NCBI RefSeq assembly: GCF_004134905.2
Contig: NZ_SDPQ02000002.1
Location: 930,001 to 994,000, forward strand
Length of the DNA: 64,000 bases
Direction: 5' to 3'
Origin: Aeromicrobium ginsengisoli
Lineage (GTDB): Bacteria > Actinomycetota > Actinomycetes > Propionibacteriales > Nocardioidaceae
The position numbers were made by a program, and so were the translations under genes. Below, piece by piece: positions 1-10,924 of the stretch (position 1 is its first letter; each line of letters starts with the position of its first letter). The notes under the pieces are model-generated. The model did not search any database, was not told the DNA's origin, and worked only from the letters and a program-made list of their open reading frames with translations.

Positions 1-1
1 T

Positions 2-244
2 ACGCGCGAAGGCGAGCTGCTCGCGGATCATTCCTGGCTGCTGCTGATGCACGCGGGCGCCGACCCGATCGACGTCGTGCTGCCCGGCGTGGAGTTCGGC
101 GAGACGTTCGAGCCAACGCTCGACACCACTGCGGCTGACGGTGGACCGGCGTCGACCGAGCCGCTGTCGGCCGGCAGCTCGCTGACCCTGCCCAGCCGCT
201 CCCTGCTGCTCCTGAAAGCACCCCGCGAGCTCAACGCTAGTTGA
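2..244 (+). CDS. glgX: Glycogen debranching enzyme GlgX, C-terminal end (partial)
   Basis: Only the last 80 codons are inside the window; the gene enters from the left edge. The visible peptide has the C-terminal beta-sandwich pattern of GlgX-type isoamylases: a strand resembling the family's 'dD(S)fLLLlNAh' (here DHSWLLLMHAG), then a 'VLPG...W/F...LDT' stretch and a final 'L.SRSLLLLK' strand. GlgX removes alpha-1,6 branches from glycogen limit dextrins in the cytoplasm. Its position just upstream of glgE-treS-mak-glgB fits a storage-glucan role. No catalytic residue is visible, so TreY/TreZ-type relatives cannot be fully excluded. Confidence 0.7.
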   Translation, partial: TREGELLADHSWLLLMHAGADPIDVVLPGVEFGETFEPTLDTTAADGGPASTEPLSAGSSLTLPSRSLLLLKAPRELNAS

Positions 245-261
245 CGACCAGTCTGACGTCG

Positions 262-267
262 TAGCGT
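262..267 (+). promoter_or_regulatory. Candidate -10 element of a leaderless promoter for the VOC gene
   Basis: TAGCGT lies 6 nt before the ATG at 274, so transcription would start on or next to the start codon. No Shine-Dalgarno sequence is visible between it and the ATG. No convincing -35 was found. Confidence 0.4.
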
Positions 268-273
268 CTTGCC

Positions 274-756
274 ATGACTGAGCAGACATCTTCTGAGACC
301 GGCCCCATCGTCCAGCTGCGACTCGTCGTGGAGGCGGATGACTACGAGCAGGCCGTGCAGTTCTATCGCGACGTGCTGGGCCTCAAGGAGCAAGAGGCGT
401 TCGAGGCTGAAGGTGAGGGCGCCAAGGTGACGATCCTCCACGCGGGCTACGCGACGCTCGAGATCGCCAACCCGGCGCAGCGGCGGATGATCGACGAGGT
501 CGAGGTCGGACACCCGACGACGCCGCGGCTGCGGGTCGCGTTCGAGGTGCCGGACGCGGAGGAGCGTACGCAGAAGCTGGTCGACGCTGGTGCCTCACTC
601 GTCGCCCCGCCGACCGAGACCCCGTGGCAGTCGCTCAACTCGCGGCTCGACGCGCCGGCGGGCCTGCACATCACGCTGTTCCAGGAGCTCATGACGCTGG
701 AGGAGCGTACGAAGCTCGAAGGCTTCGGCACCGACGCCGACCGCCACAGCGACTGA
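274..756 (+). CDS. VOC (glyoxalase/bleomycin-resistance fold) family protein
   Basis: 160 aa, one vicinal-oxygen-chelate domain. Residues about 12-60 carry the typical 'L.V.a.D...a..FYrdvLGL.e' opening with 'GyatLEI', and residues about 85-135 the second beta-alpha-beta-beta-beta half ending 'DPAG..i.lfQ' (here DAPAGLHITLFQE). Family members are metal-dependent lyases, dioxygenases or drug-binding proteins, and the substrate cannot be read from the sequence. The start at 274 is preceded by a -10-like TAGCGT and no ribosome site, suggesting a leaderless mRNA. It sits alone between glgX and glgE, and nothing links it to glucan metabolism except position. Confidence 0.8.
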   Translation: MTEQTSSETGPIVQLRLVVEADDYEQAVQFYRDVLGLKEQEAFEAEGEGAKVTILHAGYATLEIANPAQRRMIDEVEVGHPTTPRLRVAFEVPDAEERTQKLVDAGASLVAPPTETPWQSLNSRLDAPAGLHITLFQELMTLEERTKLEGFGTDADRHSD

Positions 757-770
757 GCAGGACTGGTTTC

Positions 771-797
771 GAGGCTTCGGCCGCGGGCGGCCTCCTC
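771..797 (+). terminator. Hairpin after the VOC gene
   Basis: GAGG and CCTC flank a GGCCGC/GCGGCC stem with a 2-nt centre, 15 nt after the VOC stop codon. There is no U-tract, as is common for GC-rich actinobacterial terminators. The flanking ggtttcgaggc also resembles dispersed repeats of high-GC genomes, so this could instead be a repeat remnant. Confidence 0.4.
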
Positions 798-903
798 AGG
801 GGCCGTGAGGGCAGGGCCCCGTTTCGCCGGAATGCGCTTGGGTAGGTCCACCCAGTAGGTTCGAAGGGGACTGCACCGCACTCGACGTACGAGGGAGCAC
901 TGC

Positions 904-2910
904 ATGACGGGTCGACTCGGAATTGACGATGTCAGACCTGTGTCCGGAGACGGCACCCATCCCTCCAAGGCCGTGGCCGGCGAGCACGTGCCGGTCACCG
1001 CCACCGTGTGGCGCGAGGGCCACGACGCCGTCGGCGCGACCGTCGTCTGGCGCGGCCCGGGGGAGCGCCGCGAGCGCGAGACCCGCATGCACGAGACGGG
1101 CAAGGACACCGACCTCTTCACCGCCACGATCGTCCCCGACGCCACCGGCCTCTGGACGTTCCGCGTCGACGCTTGGGGCGATCCGTGGGCGACGGTGCTC
1201 CACGCGATCGAGGTGAAGCTCGCCGCCGGCCAGACCGCGGCCGAGCTCGCCAACGACCTCGAGCTGGCCGCCCGCCTGCTCGACGAGGTGGCCGGCCGCA
1301 AGGAGCGCAAGGCACACCGCCCGGCGCTCGAGGGCGCCGCGACCGCTCTGCGCGCCGACAAGCTGCCGCTGGGCGCTCGGACGGGCCCGGCGCTGTCAGC
1401 CGACATCCGCGGGATCATGCACGACTTCCCCGTGCGCCAGGTCGTCACGAAGGGCCCGGTCCGCACAATCTGGGTCGACCGTCAGCGCGCTGCGTACGGC
1501 TCCTGGTACGAGTTCTTCCCCCGCTCGACCGGCGGCACCGACAAGAAGGGCCGGCCGGTCCACGGCACGTTCGCCACTGCCGCCAAAGAGCTCGACCGCG
1601 TCGCCGACATGGGCTTCGACGTCGTCTACCTGCCGCCGATCCACCCGATCGGCCGGGTCAACCGCAAGGGTCCCAACAACTCCCTGACGCCGGGCAAGAC
1701 CGATCCCGGCTCGCCGTGGGCCATCGGCGCCAAGGAGGGCGGCCACGACGCGATCCATCCCGAGCTCGGCAGCGACAAGGACTTCGCCGCGTTCGTGCAG
1801 CGCGCCAACGACCTCGGCATGGAGGTCGCCCTCGACCTCGCACTGCAGGTCGCACCCGATCATCCCTGGGTCAAGAAGCACCCCGAGTTCTTCACGACGC
1901 TGCCCGACGGCACGATCGCGTACGCCGAGAACCCGCCGAAGAAGTACCAGGACATCTACCCCCTCAACTTCGACAACGATCGCGACGCGATCTATGCCGA
2001 GATGCTGCGTGTGACGCTGCACTGGGTCGAGCGCGGCATCCGCATCTTCCGCGTCGACAACCCCCACACCAAGCCGCCGGACTTCTGGGCGTGGCTCATC
2101 GCGCAGGTCAAGGCCGAGCACCCTGACGTGCTGTTCCTCGCCGAGGCGTTCACCCGCCCGGCGCGGCTGTGGGGGCTGGCCAGGCTCGGCTTCACGCAGA
2201 GCTACACCTACTTCACCTGGCGCACGACCAAGCAGGAGCTGACCGAGTTCGCCGAGGATCACCGCGACCAGTGGGACATCGGCCGGCCCAACCTGTTCGT
2301 CAACACCCCCGACATCCTGCCCGAGCACCTGCAGATCGGCGGCCCGAGCATGTTCGCGATCCGGGCCGCCCTCGCCGCGACGCTCGCGCCGACGTGGGGC
2401 GTCTACTCCGGCTTCGAGCTCTACGAGCACAAGGCGGTCAAGCCCGGCAGCGAGGAGTATCTCGACTCCGAGAAGTACGAGCTGCGCCCCCGCGACTTCG
2501 ACAAGGCGCTCGCGGACGGCGAGTCCCTGCAGCCGTGGCTGACCCGGCTCAACGAGATCCGCCGTGCGCACCCAGCCCTGCAGCAGATGCGCACGCTCCA
2601 CTTCCATCACATCGACCACGACGCGCTGATGGTCTACTCCAAGCAGGACCCGGCCACCGGCGACACGGTCCTGGTCGTGGTCTCCCTCGACCCGCACGAG
2701 TCTCGCGAGGGCACGATGTGGCTCGACCTCCCCGCGCTCGGCTTCGCCCCCGGCGACCGGCTGATCGCGCACGACGAGGTCACCGGGGAGACCTACGACT
2801 GGGGCGAGTCCAACTACGTACGCCTCGACCCGTTGCGAGCCGTCGCCCACATCGTGACCCTGACCAGGCGTACGGACGCCGACGCCGACGACACGACCCT
2901 GAATGCCTGA
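904..2910 (+). CDS. glgE: GlgE: alpha-1,4-glucan:maltose-1-phosphate maltosyltransferase
   Basis: 668 aa, the usual GlgE length. It transfers maltose from alpha-maltose-1-phosphate to the non-reducing end of alpha-1,4-glucans in the cytoplasm. It is a GH13_3 enzyme: an N-terminal beta-sandwich (about 1-110), then the (beta/alpha)8 barrel. The nucleophile is Asp385 in [10 protein letters not shown] and the acid is Glu414 in FLAEAFTRP. The phosphate/maltose pocket segments '[11 protein letters not shown]' and '[17 protein letters not shown]' are also typical. GGGAG precedes the ATG. It is first in the operon glgE-treS-mak-glgB, whose products supply its substrate (TreS plus Mak) and branch its product (GlgB). 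Confidence 0.96.
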   Translation: MTGRLGIDDVRPVSGDGTHPSKAVAGEHVPVTATVWREGHDAVGATVVWRGPGERRERETRMHETGKDTDLFTATIVPDATGLWTFRVDAWGDPWATVLHAIEVKLAAGQTAAELANDLELAARLLDEVAGRKERKAHRPALEGAATALRADKLPLGARTGPALSADIRGIMHDFPVRQVVTKGPVRTIWVDRQRAAYGSWYEFFPRSTGGTDKKGRPVHGTFATAAKELDRVADMGFDVVYLPPIHPIGRVNRKGPNNSLTPGKTDPGSPWAIGAKEGGHDAIHPELGSDKDFAAFVQRANDLGMEVALDLALQVAPDHPWVKKHPEFFTTLPDGTIAYAENPPKKYQDIYPLNFDNDRDAIYAEMLRVTLHWVERGIRIFRVDNPHTKPPDFWAWLIAQVKAEHPDVLFLAEAFTRPARLWGLARLGFTQSYTYFTWRTTKQELTEFAEDHRDQWDIGRPNLFVNTPDILPEHLQIGGPSMFAIRAALAATLAPTWGVYSGFELYEHKAVKPGSEEYLDSEKYELRPRDFDKALADGESLQPWLTRLNEIRRAHPALQQMRTLHFHHIDHDALMVYSKQDPATGDTVLVVVSLDPHESREGTMWLDLPALGFAPGDRLIAHDEVTGETYDWGESNYVRLDPLRAVAHIVTLTRRTDADADDTTLNA

Positions 2911-2926
2911 CCAAGGAGTGACGCGC

Positions 2927-4747
2927 ATGCCGCAGGACACCGCCCCCGACGCCGGCCTTGTGGGGTTGGAGGAGACGCCGCACACCGGAGAGGCGATCGC
3001 CGAGGACGGCACGCTCGTCGAGCCGCAGGCCGACGACTTCGGCCACGCCGAACAGGCCACGAGCGACCCCGAGTGGTTCAAGCGTGCCGTGTTCTACGAG
3101 GTGCTCGTCCGCGCGTTCTCCGACTCCAACGGCGACGGCACCGGCGACCTGCGAGGACTCGCCGACAAGCTCGACTACCTCCAGTGGCTCGGCGTCGACT
3201 GCCTGTGGCTGCCACCGTTCTACGCCTCGCCGCTGCGCGACGGCGGCTACGACATCAGCGACTTTCGCGCCGTGCTGCCCGAGTTCGGCACGGTCGAGGA
3301 CTTCGTCCACCTCCTTGAGGAGGCGCACAAGCGCGACATCCGCGTCATCACCGACCTCGTCCTCAACCACACCTCCGACGCGCACCCGTGGTTCCAGCAG
3401 TCCCGCAACGATCCCGACGGGCCCTACGGCGACTACTACGTGTGGGGCGACGACGACCAGCGCTACGCCGACGCGCGCATCATCTTCGTCGACACCGAGA
3501 CGTCCAACTGGACCTACGACCCCGTGCGCGGCCAGTTCTACTGGCACCGCTTCTTCAGCCACCAGCCCGACCTCAACTTCGAGAACGAAGAGGTCCAGGA
3601 GGCGATGCTCGACGTCCTGCGCTTCTGGCTCGACCTCGGCATCGACGGCTTCCGGCTCGACGCCGTGCCCTACCTGTTCGAGGAGGAGGGCACCAACTGC
3701 GAGAACCTCCCGCGTACGCACGAATACCTTCGCAAGTGCCGCGAGACCGTCGACCGGGAGTATCCCGGCCGCATCCTGCTCGCCGAGGCCAACCAGTGGC
3801 CGTCCGACGTGGTCGAGTACTTCGGCGATCCCAAGGTCGGCGGCGACGAGTGCCACATGGCGTTCCACTTCCCGCTCATGCCGCGCATCTTCATGGCCGT
3901 ACGCCGGGAGTCGCGGTTCCCGATCTCGGAGATCCTGGCCCAGACGCCGGAGATCCCGTCGGGCACCCAGTGGGGCATCTTCCTGCGCAACCACGACGAG
4001 CTGACGCTCGAGATGGTGACCGACGACGAGCGCGACTACATGTATCGCGAGTACGCCAGCGATCCGCGCATGAAGGCCAACATCGGCATCCGCCGGAGGC
4101 TCGCGCCCCTGCTCGACAACGACCGCAACCAGCTCGAGCTGTTCACCGCGATGCTGCTCAGCCTGCCGGGATCGCCCGTCCTCTACTACGGCGATGAGAT
4201 CGGGATGGGCGACAACATCTGGCTCGGCGACCGAGATGCCGTACGTACGCCGATGCAGTGGTCGCCCGACCGCAACGCCGGCTTCTCCAGGTCGGATCCC
4301 GGCCGCATCTACCTCCCGCCGATCATGGACCCGACCTACGGCTACGAGGCGATCAACGTCGAGGCGCAGCAGAGCAACGCGATGTCGCTGCTCAACTGGA
4401 CCCGCCGCATGATCGAGGTGCGCAAGCAGCACAACGCGTTCGCCGAGGGGGAGTTCGTCGACCTCGGCGGCTCGAACCCGAGCGTGCTGGCCTACAAGCG
4501 GGTCTGGGAACGGCCCGACGGCGAGAAGGACGTGGTCCTCTGCGTCAACAACCTCTCGAGGTTCCCGCAGCCCGTCGAGCTGGATCTGTCCGAGCACCTG
4601 ACCTACACGCCGGTCGAGCTGACCGGCAGCGTGCGCTTCCCGCGCATCGGCGAGCTGCCCTATCTGCTGACCCTGCCGGGCCACGGCTTCTACTGGTTCC
4701 AGCTGTCCGAGCTCGGCGACGAGGGCGAGAGGAGGAGCCAGGCATGA
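2927..4747 (+). CDS. treS: Trehalose synthase TreS (maltose alpha-D-glucosyltransferase)
   Basis: 606 aa GH13_16 enzyme interconverting trehalose and maltose. Its barrel opens with '[26 protein letters not shown]'-type residues near 45-70. The catalytic triad is visible: Asp245 (FRLDAVPY), Glu287 (LAEANQW) and Asp357 (RNHDELT). The start at 2927 is chosen because AAGGAG lies 8 nt upstream (2913-2918); an in-frame ATG at 2903 lies inside glgE and has no ribosome site. The stop overlaps the mak start (ATGA), so translation is probably coupled. The N-terminal 40 residues are acidic and poorly conserved. There is no fused maltokinase domain; that gene is separate here. Confidence 0.96.
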   Translation: MPQDTAPDAGLVGLEETPHTGEAIAEDGTLVEPQADDFGHAEQATSDPEWFKRAVFYEVLVRAFSDSNGDGTGDLRGLADKLDYLQWLGVDCLWLPPFYASPLRDGGYDISDFRAVLPEFGTVEDFVHLLEEAHKRDIRVITDLVLNHTSDAHPWFQQSRNDPDGPYGDYYVWGDDDQRYADARIIFVDTETSNWTYDPVRGQFYWHRFFSHQPDLNFENEEVQEAMLDVLRFWLDLGIDGFRLDAVPYLFEEEGTNCENLPRTHEYLRKCRETVDREYPGRILLAEANQWPSDVVEYFGDPKVGGDECHMAFHFPLMPRIFMAVRRESRFPISEILAQTPEIPSGTQWGIFLRNHDELTLEMVTDDERDYMYREYASDPRMKANIGIRRRLAPLLDNDRNQLELFTAMLLSLPGSPVLYYGDEIGMGDNIWLGDRDAVRTPMQWSPDRNAGFSRSDPGRIYLPPIMDPTYGYEAINVEAQQSNAMSLLNWTRRMIEVRKQHNAFAEGEFVDLGGSNPSVLAYKRVWERPDGEKDVVLCVNNLSRFPQPVELDLSEHLTYTPVELTGSVRFPRIGELPYLLTLPGHGFYWFQLSELGDEGERRSQA

Positions 4748-6153
4748 GTGGACCCGTTGAGGCCAACGAAGCGGTGACGTCACGCGACGAGCTCGTCGAG
4801 CACCTCGCCGCCGCGCTGCCCGAGTGGCTGCCGACCCAGCGCTGGTTCGGCGGCAAGGATCGCGAGATCACGGCCGTACGCCCGGTGTCGTGGACGACGC
4901 TGCTCGACGGCGACCCGTTGCTCATCCACCTCATCGTCGAGGTCGAGCAGGGTGATCGCACCGAGCCCTACCAGCTCCTGATCGGCAGTCGGCAGAGCCA
5001 GGTGCCCGACGTTGCGGCCTCGGCATCGATCGGGCTCGAGAACGGGCTGACCTGCTACGAGGCCAGCGGCGATGCTGATCTCACGGCCTGCCTGCTCGAG
5101 CTGATCATCGCCGGTGAGCCGGTCGACGAGCTGCGGTTCGAGCGCGAGCCCGACGTCGAGCTGACCGCGGGGCTCCGTGCGCACCCCATCACGTCCGAGC
5201 AGAGCAACACCTCGCTGGTCTACGGCAACCAGTACATCCTCAAGCTGTTCCGCAAGCTCACGCCCGGGCTCAACAAGGACCTCATGTTGCACCGCGCGCT
5301 CCGCGACGTGGACTGCCAGCACATCGCCGACCCGCTCGGCTCGATCTCGGGTGAGCTCCACGGGGAGGAGCTGACGATCGGGATGCTGCAGCGCTTCATG
5401 CCCGACGCCGCCGACGGCTGGGTCATGGCCACCACGAGCGTCCGCGACTTCATGGCCGATCCGTCAGGGCTGCCGCCGGAGGAGCTCGGCGGCGACTTCG
5501 CCGGCGAGGCATACCGGCTCGGCAAGGCCGTTGCCACGGTGCACGCCGACCTCGCGACGGCGCTCGGCACCGAGCTCGCCGATTCCGCCGAGCTCGAACG
5601 CACGGTCGCCGCCATGACGGAACGGCTCGACCGGGTCACCGCCGAGCTGCCGGCGCTGGCCGACCACGGCCCCGGGCTCCGCGAGGCGTTCGGCAAGGTC
5701 GCGGCGCTCCAGGACCCAGTGTCGATGCAGTACGTCCACGGCGATCTGCACCTCGGACAGGTCCTGCGGACGATCAACGGCTGGCTGTTGCTCGACTTCG
5801 AGGGTGAGCCGGCCGCGACGCTCGCCGAACGCTCCGCGCTGCGATCGCCGCTGCGCGATGTCGCCGGCATGCTGCGCTCGTTCGACTACGCCGCCCAGCA
5901 GCTGCTGGTCGGCCAGCCCGAGGACGCCGAACGCACCGCCCGCGCCATGCAGTGGGCGCGGCGCAACCGTGCCGCGTTCTGCGACGGCTATGCCCACGTC
6001 GCCGAGCACGACCCGCGCGACAGCGCGGACCTGCTGCGAGCCCTCGAGCTCGACAAGGCGGTCTACGAGGTCTCCTACGAGCACGCCAACCGGCCAGACT
6101 GGCTCACCGTGCCGCTGGCGTCAATCGACCGGATCATGACCGAAGGTGAGTGA
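4744..6153 (+). CDS. mak: Maltokinase (Pep2/Mak)
   Basis: 469 aa. It phosphorylates maltose at the anomeric carbon with ATP, giving the maltose-1-phosphate used by GlgE. The N-terminal cap has the signature '[14 protein letters not shown]' (about 29-42). The aminoglycoside-phosphotransferase-like C-lobe shows the catalytic loop '[13 protein letters not shown]' and the metal site 'LLLDFEGEP' near residues 335-360. The ATG at 4744 overlaps the treS stop and has GGAGG about 8 nt upstream. Separate TreS and Mak proteins are known to form a complex in mycobacteria, and the 4-nt overlap fits that. Confidence 0.95.
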   Translation: MSGPVEANEAVTSRDELVEHLAAALPEWLPTQRWFGGKDREITAVRPVSWTTLLDGDPLLIHLIVEVEQGDRTEPYQLLIGSRQSQVPDVAASASIGLENGLTCYEASGDADLTACLLELIIAGEPVDELRFEREPDVELTAGLRAHPITSEQSNTSLVYGNQYILKLFRKLTPGLNKDLMLHRALRDVDCQHIADPLGSISGELHGEELTIGMLQRFMPDAADGWVMATTSVRDFMADPSGLPPEELGGDFAGEAYRLGKAVATVHADLATALGTELADSAELERTVAAMTERLDRVTAELPALADHGPGLREAFGKVAALQDPVSMQYVHGDLHLGQVLRTINGWLLLDFEGEPAATLAERSALRSPLRDVAGMLRSFDYAAQQLLVGQPEDAERTARAMQWARRNRAAFCDGYAHVAEHDPRDSADLLRALELDKAVYEVSYEHANRPDWLTVPLASIDRIMTEGE

Positions 6154-6154
6154 G

Positions 6155-8086
<1,932 letters not shown>

Positions 8087-8089
8087 CAC

Positions 8090-8135
8090 GATCAGCCGCC
8101 AGCACATGACTTTCGACCGGTGCTGGTCGTTGATC
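8090..8135 (+). terminator. Terminator-like hairpin after glgB
   Basis: GATCA (8090) pairs with TGATC (8131-8135) and CCAGCAC (8099-8105) with GTGCTGG (8120-8126), starting 4 nt after the glgB stop. There is no U-tract. It probably ends the glgE-treS-mak-glgB transcript. Confidence 0.55.
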
Positions 8136-8272
8136 CTGCAGTGACTCGATCGAGGCGCGAATTCGGCAAGTCCGACGCGTCTCGCCGCGTCGCCGGAAGC
8201 AATGTGACACACGGTACGCATGGGGCATACTGAGCACGAAGTGCCACCCAGCGGTGTAGATGAAAGGGAGTC

Positions 8273-10924
8273 ATGACCGACTCAGAGTCCAACCAGCCGG
8301 TCGAGCGTCGGCGCGCCGACCCGTTGCAGGTCGCGGCCGACATGCTCGCGGACGAGGACGCGGAGAACACTCCCGCGCCGCGCCGGGACTCCGGTGCGAG
8401 CAAGGACGACTCAGCTCACCGAACCAGCCCCGACGACGTTCTGTCGCAGGCCGCCGCCAGCATCGACGAGAACACGACGTCCGAGGGCGACGACGATGAC
8501 AGCCCGCGTGCCCGCAGGGCAGCCGCACGTGCTGCGCGTCAGGCCGCGGCCGACAAGCGCAAGGCCGAGCGTGCTGCTGCCAAGGCGTTCGCAGCCTCCA
8601 AGCGTCATGCCGTACGCCGCGACGAACCGCAGGCTGAATCGGCTCCGCAGGAGAAGACTCTCGCCGAGAAGCTCGACGCCGCACGTCAGGCCGTGTCGAC
8701 GCCTCCCGACCAGGTCGACAACGAGACCGAGCGCACCGCGGCGTTCGACGCGGTGACCGAGAGCCCTGCCCAGGAAGCGCCCGTGGCCGAGCAGGCCGAG
8801 CCGGCGCAGGTCGAAGCGCCGGCCGAGACGACCGTTGAGCGGCCCGCCGCCGACGACACCGTGCACGGCTCGCCGTTCTCCGGCCTCGGTGGAGCGCAGA
8901 CGGCAGGAGAGCTTACGGGCGACGAGACCCCACAGCCCGAGCAGCCCCAGGTCGTCGAGGAGCCCGTCGTCGAGACGATCGAGAACGAAGCCCCCGCAGC
9001 GCCGGTCGAGGAGCCCCGGCCCGTCGAAGAGACCCAGCCCGTCGAGGAGCCAGCGCCCGTCGAAGAGACCCAGCCCGTCGAGGAGCCGGCAGCCGTCGAG
9101 ACTCCTCAAGCGGCGCCAGCGCCCGCCCAGGCCACGTTCGCGGAGAAGCTTGCTGCGGCCAGCGCCGCTGCACAGCAGCGGGTTGCACAGGCCCGCGCTG
9201 AGGCTGCGCGCCTGATGGAGGAGGCGGCTCGAGAGCGCGCCGAGGTCTCCGCACGACTGCAGTCCGACGAAGCCGCCCAGCGCGAGATCGCGGCACAGAA
9301 GCTCAAGGCCGCCGAGCAGGCTGCTGCCGAGCGCGTCAGCGCCGCCCAGCAGGAGGCCGACCGCGTCACCGCCGAGATCGAGCGCGAGCGCGCTGCCGCA
9401 GCGGCCAAGATCGCCGAGCTCCAGAAGGCCGCCGACGAGCGGGTCGCGGCTGCCAAGGCCGAGGCCGAGCGCCAGGCGCAGCAGCGCATCCAGCAGGCCA
9501 ACGCCGAGGCACTCCGCCTCGCCGAAGAGGCCGAGGCCGAAGCCAAGCGCGTCGCCGAGCGGCGCCTCGCCGAGTCCGAGCTGGCCGCCGAGGAGGCTGC
9601 CAACCGCCGCCTCCAGGCTGCCGAGCAGGACGCGCAGCGTCGCATCGAGGCCGCTCGTGCCGAGGCGGAGAACGTCGCCGCCCAGGCTGCCGCCGACCGT
9701 GAGGCTGCCCTGACGCAGCTCGCCAAGGAGCGCGAGGCCGCCGACGCCCGCCTCGTCGAGGTCAAGGCCGAGGCCGAGCGCATCGTCGCGGAGGCAGACC
9801 GTACGTCCGCCAGCCACGTCGCCGCGGCCCAGGCCGAGGCCGAGAAGGTCGCACAGCAGGCTGCCGCCGACCGCGAGGCCGCCCTCGCTCAACTCGCCAA
9901 GGAGCGCGAGGAGGCCGACGCCCGTCTGGCCGAGGTCAAGGCTGAGGCGGAGCGCACGGTCCGGGAGGCTGAGGAGTCCGCAGGCTCGCACGTCGCGGCC
10001 GCCAAGGCAGAGGCAGAGAAATACGCCCAGGAGACCGCCGCCGAGCGCGTCGCCATCGCCGTACGCGTGTCCGATGCGGAGCGTGCCGCCGAGGAGAAGC
10101 TCGTCGCCGCCAAGGTGCAAGCCGATCGCCTGGCCGCCGAGGCCGCACAGCGCCACGCCGAAGCCGCTGCCGAGCTCGCCCGTGAGCGTGACGAGGCCAA
10201 GGCCCTCGTCGAGCGCGCCAACGAAGAGGCCGACAAGCTGGCCAAGGAGGCCGAGGCAGAACGCGCTGAGGCCGCGGCGAAGCTCGCCGAGGCAGAGCGC
10301 ATGGCGGCCGAGAAGATCCGCGCGGCCCAGGCTGAGGCCGAGCGGGTCGCTGCCGAGGCCAACGAGGCCGCTCGGCAGGCCAGCGATGCTCGTGAGAAGG
10401 CCGAGCGCAAGCTCGCCGAGGACGTCGAGGCGGCTCGCCTCGATGCCGAGCGCAAGGTGGCCCAGGCCGAGAAGGATGCCGCCGAACGGATCGCCCAGGC
10501 ACAGGCCGAGGCCCGCCGCCTCGCGGAGAAGTCTGAGCAGGACGCGCGCGAGCGTGTCGCTGCTGCGCAGGCCGAGGCCGAGCGGGTCACGGTCCAGTCC
10601 AAGCGCGACGCGCAGGAACGCCTGAGCCAGGCCGTCGCTGCGGCACGCTCCGCAGCGGAGGAGAAGCTGCAGGAGGCCGAGCGCACGGCTCTGGAGTGGG
10701 TCGCTGCCGCTGAGGCCGAGGCCGAACGGGTCGCGCAGGAACACATCGTGATGGCCAACCACTCGTCGGCATCCACACCCCTGACGGCACCTGAGCCACT
10801 GGTTGACGAGTACGTCGACGAGGCACCCGACGCTGACACCGATGAACATTCGCCCGAGGAGGTGAATGACGACTCCGGGCAGGTCGCCCCCAAGATCAAA
10901 AAAAGGGTCGTCCGACGCAAGTGA
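8273..10924 (+). CDS. Large Ala/Glu-rich coiled-coil protein, function unknown
   Basis: 883 aa. I do not recognise a named family. Residues about 1-275 are acidic and disordered, with PVEE/PVEET repeats near 240-280. Residues about 285-825 are an almost continuous heptad/hendecad coiled coil of the type 'AEAERVAAEA...', with no membrane segment or signal peptide. The C-terminus is acidic, then ends in a basic KIKKRVVRRK tail. A 58-residue unit is duplicated in tandem. An AAAGGGAG ribosome site precedes the ATG. Composition recalls DivIVA/FilP/Scy-type cytoskeletal scaffolds, but no DivIVA N-terminal motif is present. It overlaps the next gene by 59 nt, so the two products probably act together. 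Confidence 0.8.
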   Translation: MTDSESNQPVERRRADPLQVAADMLADEDAENTPAPRRDSGASKDDSAHRTSPDDVLSQAAASIDENTTSEGDDDDSPRARRAAARAARQAAADKRKAERAAAKAFAASKRHAVRRDEPQAESAPQEKTLAEKLDAARQAVSTPPDQVDNETERTAAFDAVTESPAQEAPVAEQAEPAQVEAPAETTVERPAADDTVHGSPFSGLGGAQTAGELTGDETPQPEQPQVVEEPVVETIENEAPAAPVEEPRPVEETQPVEEPAPVEETQPVEEPAAVETPQAAPAPAQATFAEKLAAASAAAQQRVAQARAEAARLMEEAARERAEVSARLQSDEAAQREIAAQKLKAAEQAAAERVSAAQQEADRVTAEIERERAAAAAKIAELQKAADERVAAAKAEAERQAQQRIQQANAEALRLAEEAEAEAKRVAERRLAESELAAEEAANRRLQAAEQDAQRRIEAARAEAENVAAQAAADREAALTQLAKEREAADARLVEVKAEAERIVAEADRTSASHVAAAQAEAEKVAQQAAADREAALAQLAKEREEADARLAEVKAEAERTVREAEESAGSHVAAAKAEAEKYAQETAAERVAIAVRVSDAERAAEEKLVAAKVQADRLAAEAAQRHAEAAAELARERDEAKALVERANEEADKLAKEAEAERAEAAAKLAEAERMAAEKIRAAQAEAERVAAEANEAARQASDAREKAERKLAEDVEAARLDAERKVAQAEKDAAERIAQAQAEARRLAEKSEQDARERVAAAQAEAERVTVQSKRDAQERLSQAVAAARSAAEEKLQEAERTALEWVAAAEAEAERVAQEHIVMANHSSASTPLTAPEPLVDEYVDEAPDADTDEHSPEEVNDDSGQVAPKIKKRVVRRK
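9659..10006 (+). repeat. 174-bp tandem duplication inside the coiled-coil gene
   Basis: Two consecutive 58-codon units (9659-9832 and 9833-10006), both beginning AEAE(N/K)V and ending SHVAAA(Q/K), are identical at about 45 of 58 residues. The length is not a multiple of seven but fits mixed heptad/hendecad packing, and it suggests growth of the rod by unequal exchange. Confidence 0.8.

Noticed and set aside
757-903. Possible small gene or RNA between the VOC gene and glgE
   Set aside because: Only a GC-rich hairpin and the glgE leader are seen. Frames there are short and lack ribosome sites.
2903-2926. Upstream ATG start for treS
   Set aside because: It lies inside the glgE end and has no ribosome site. 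The ATG at 2927 has AAGGAG at proper spacing.
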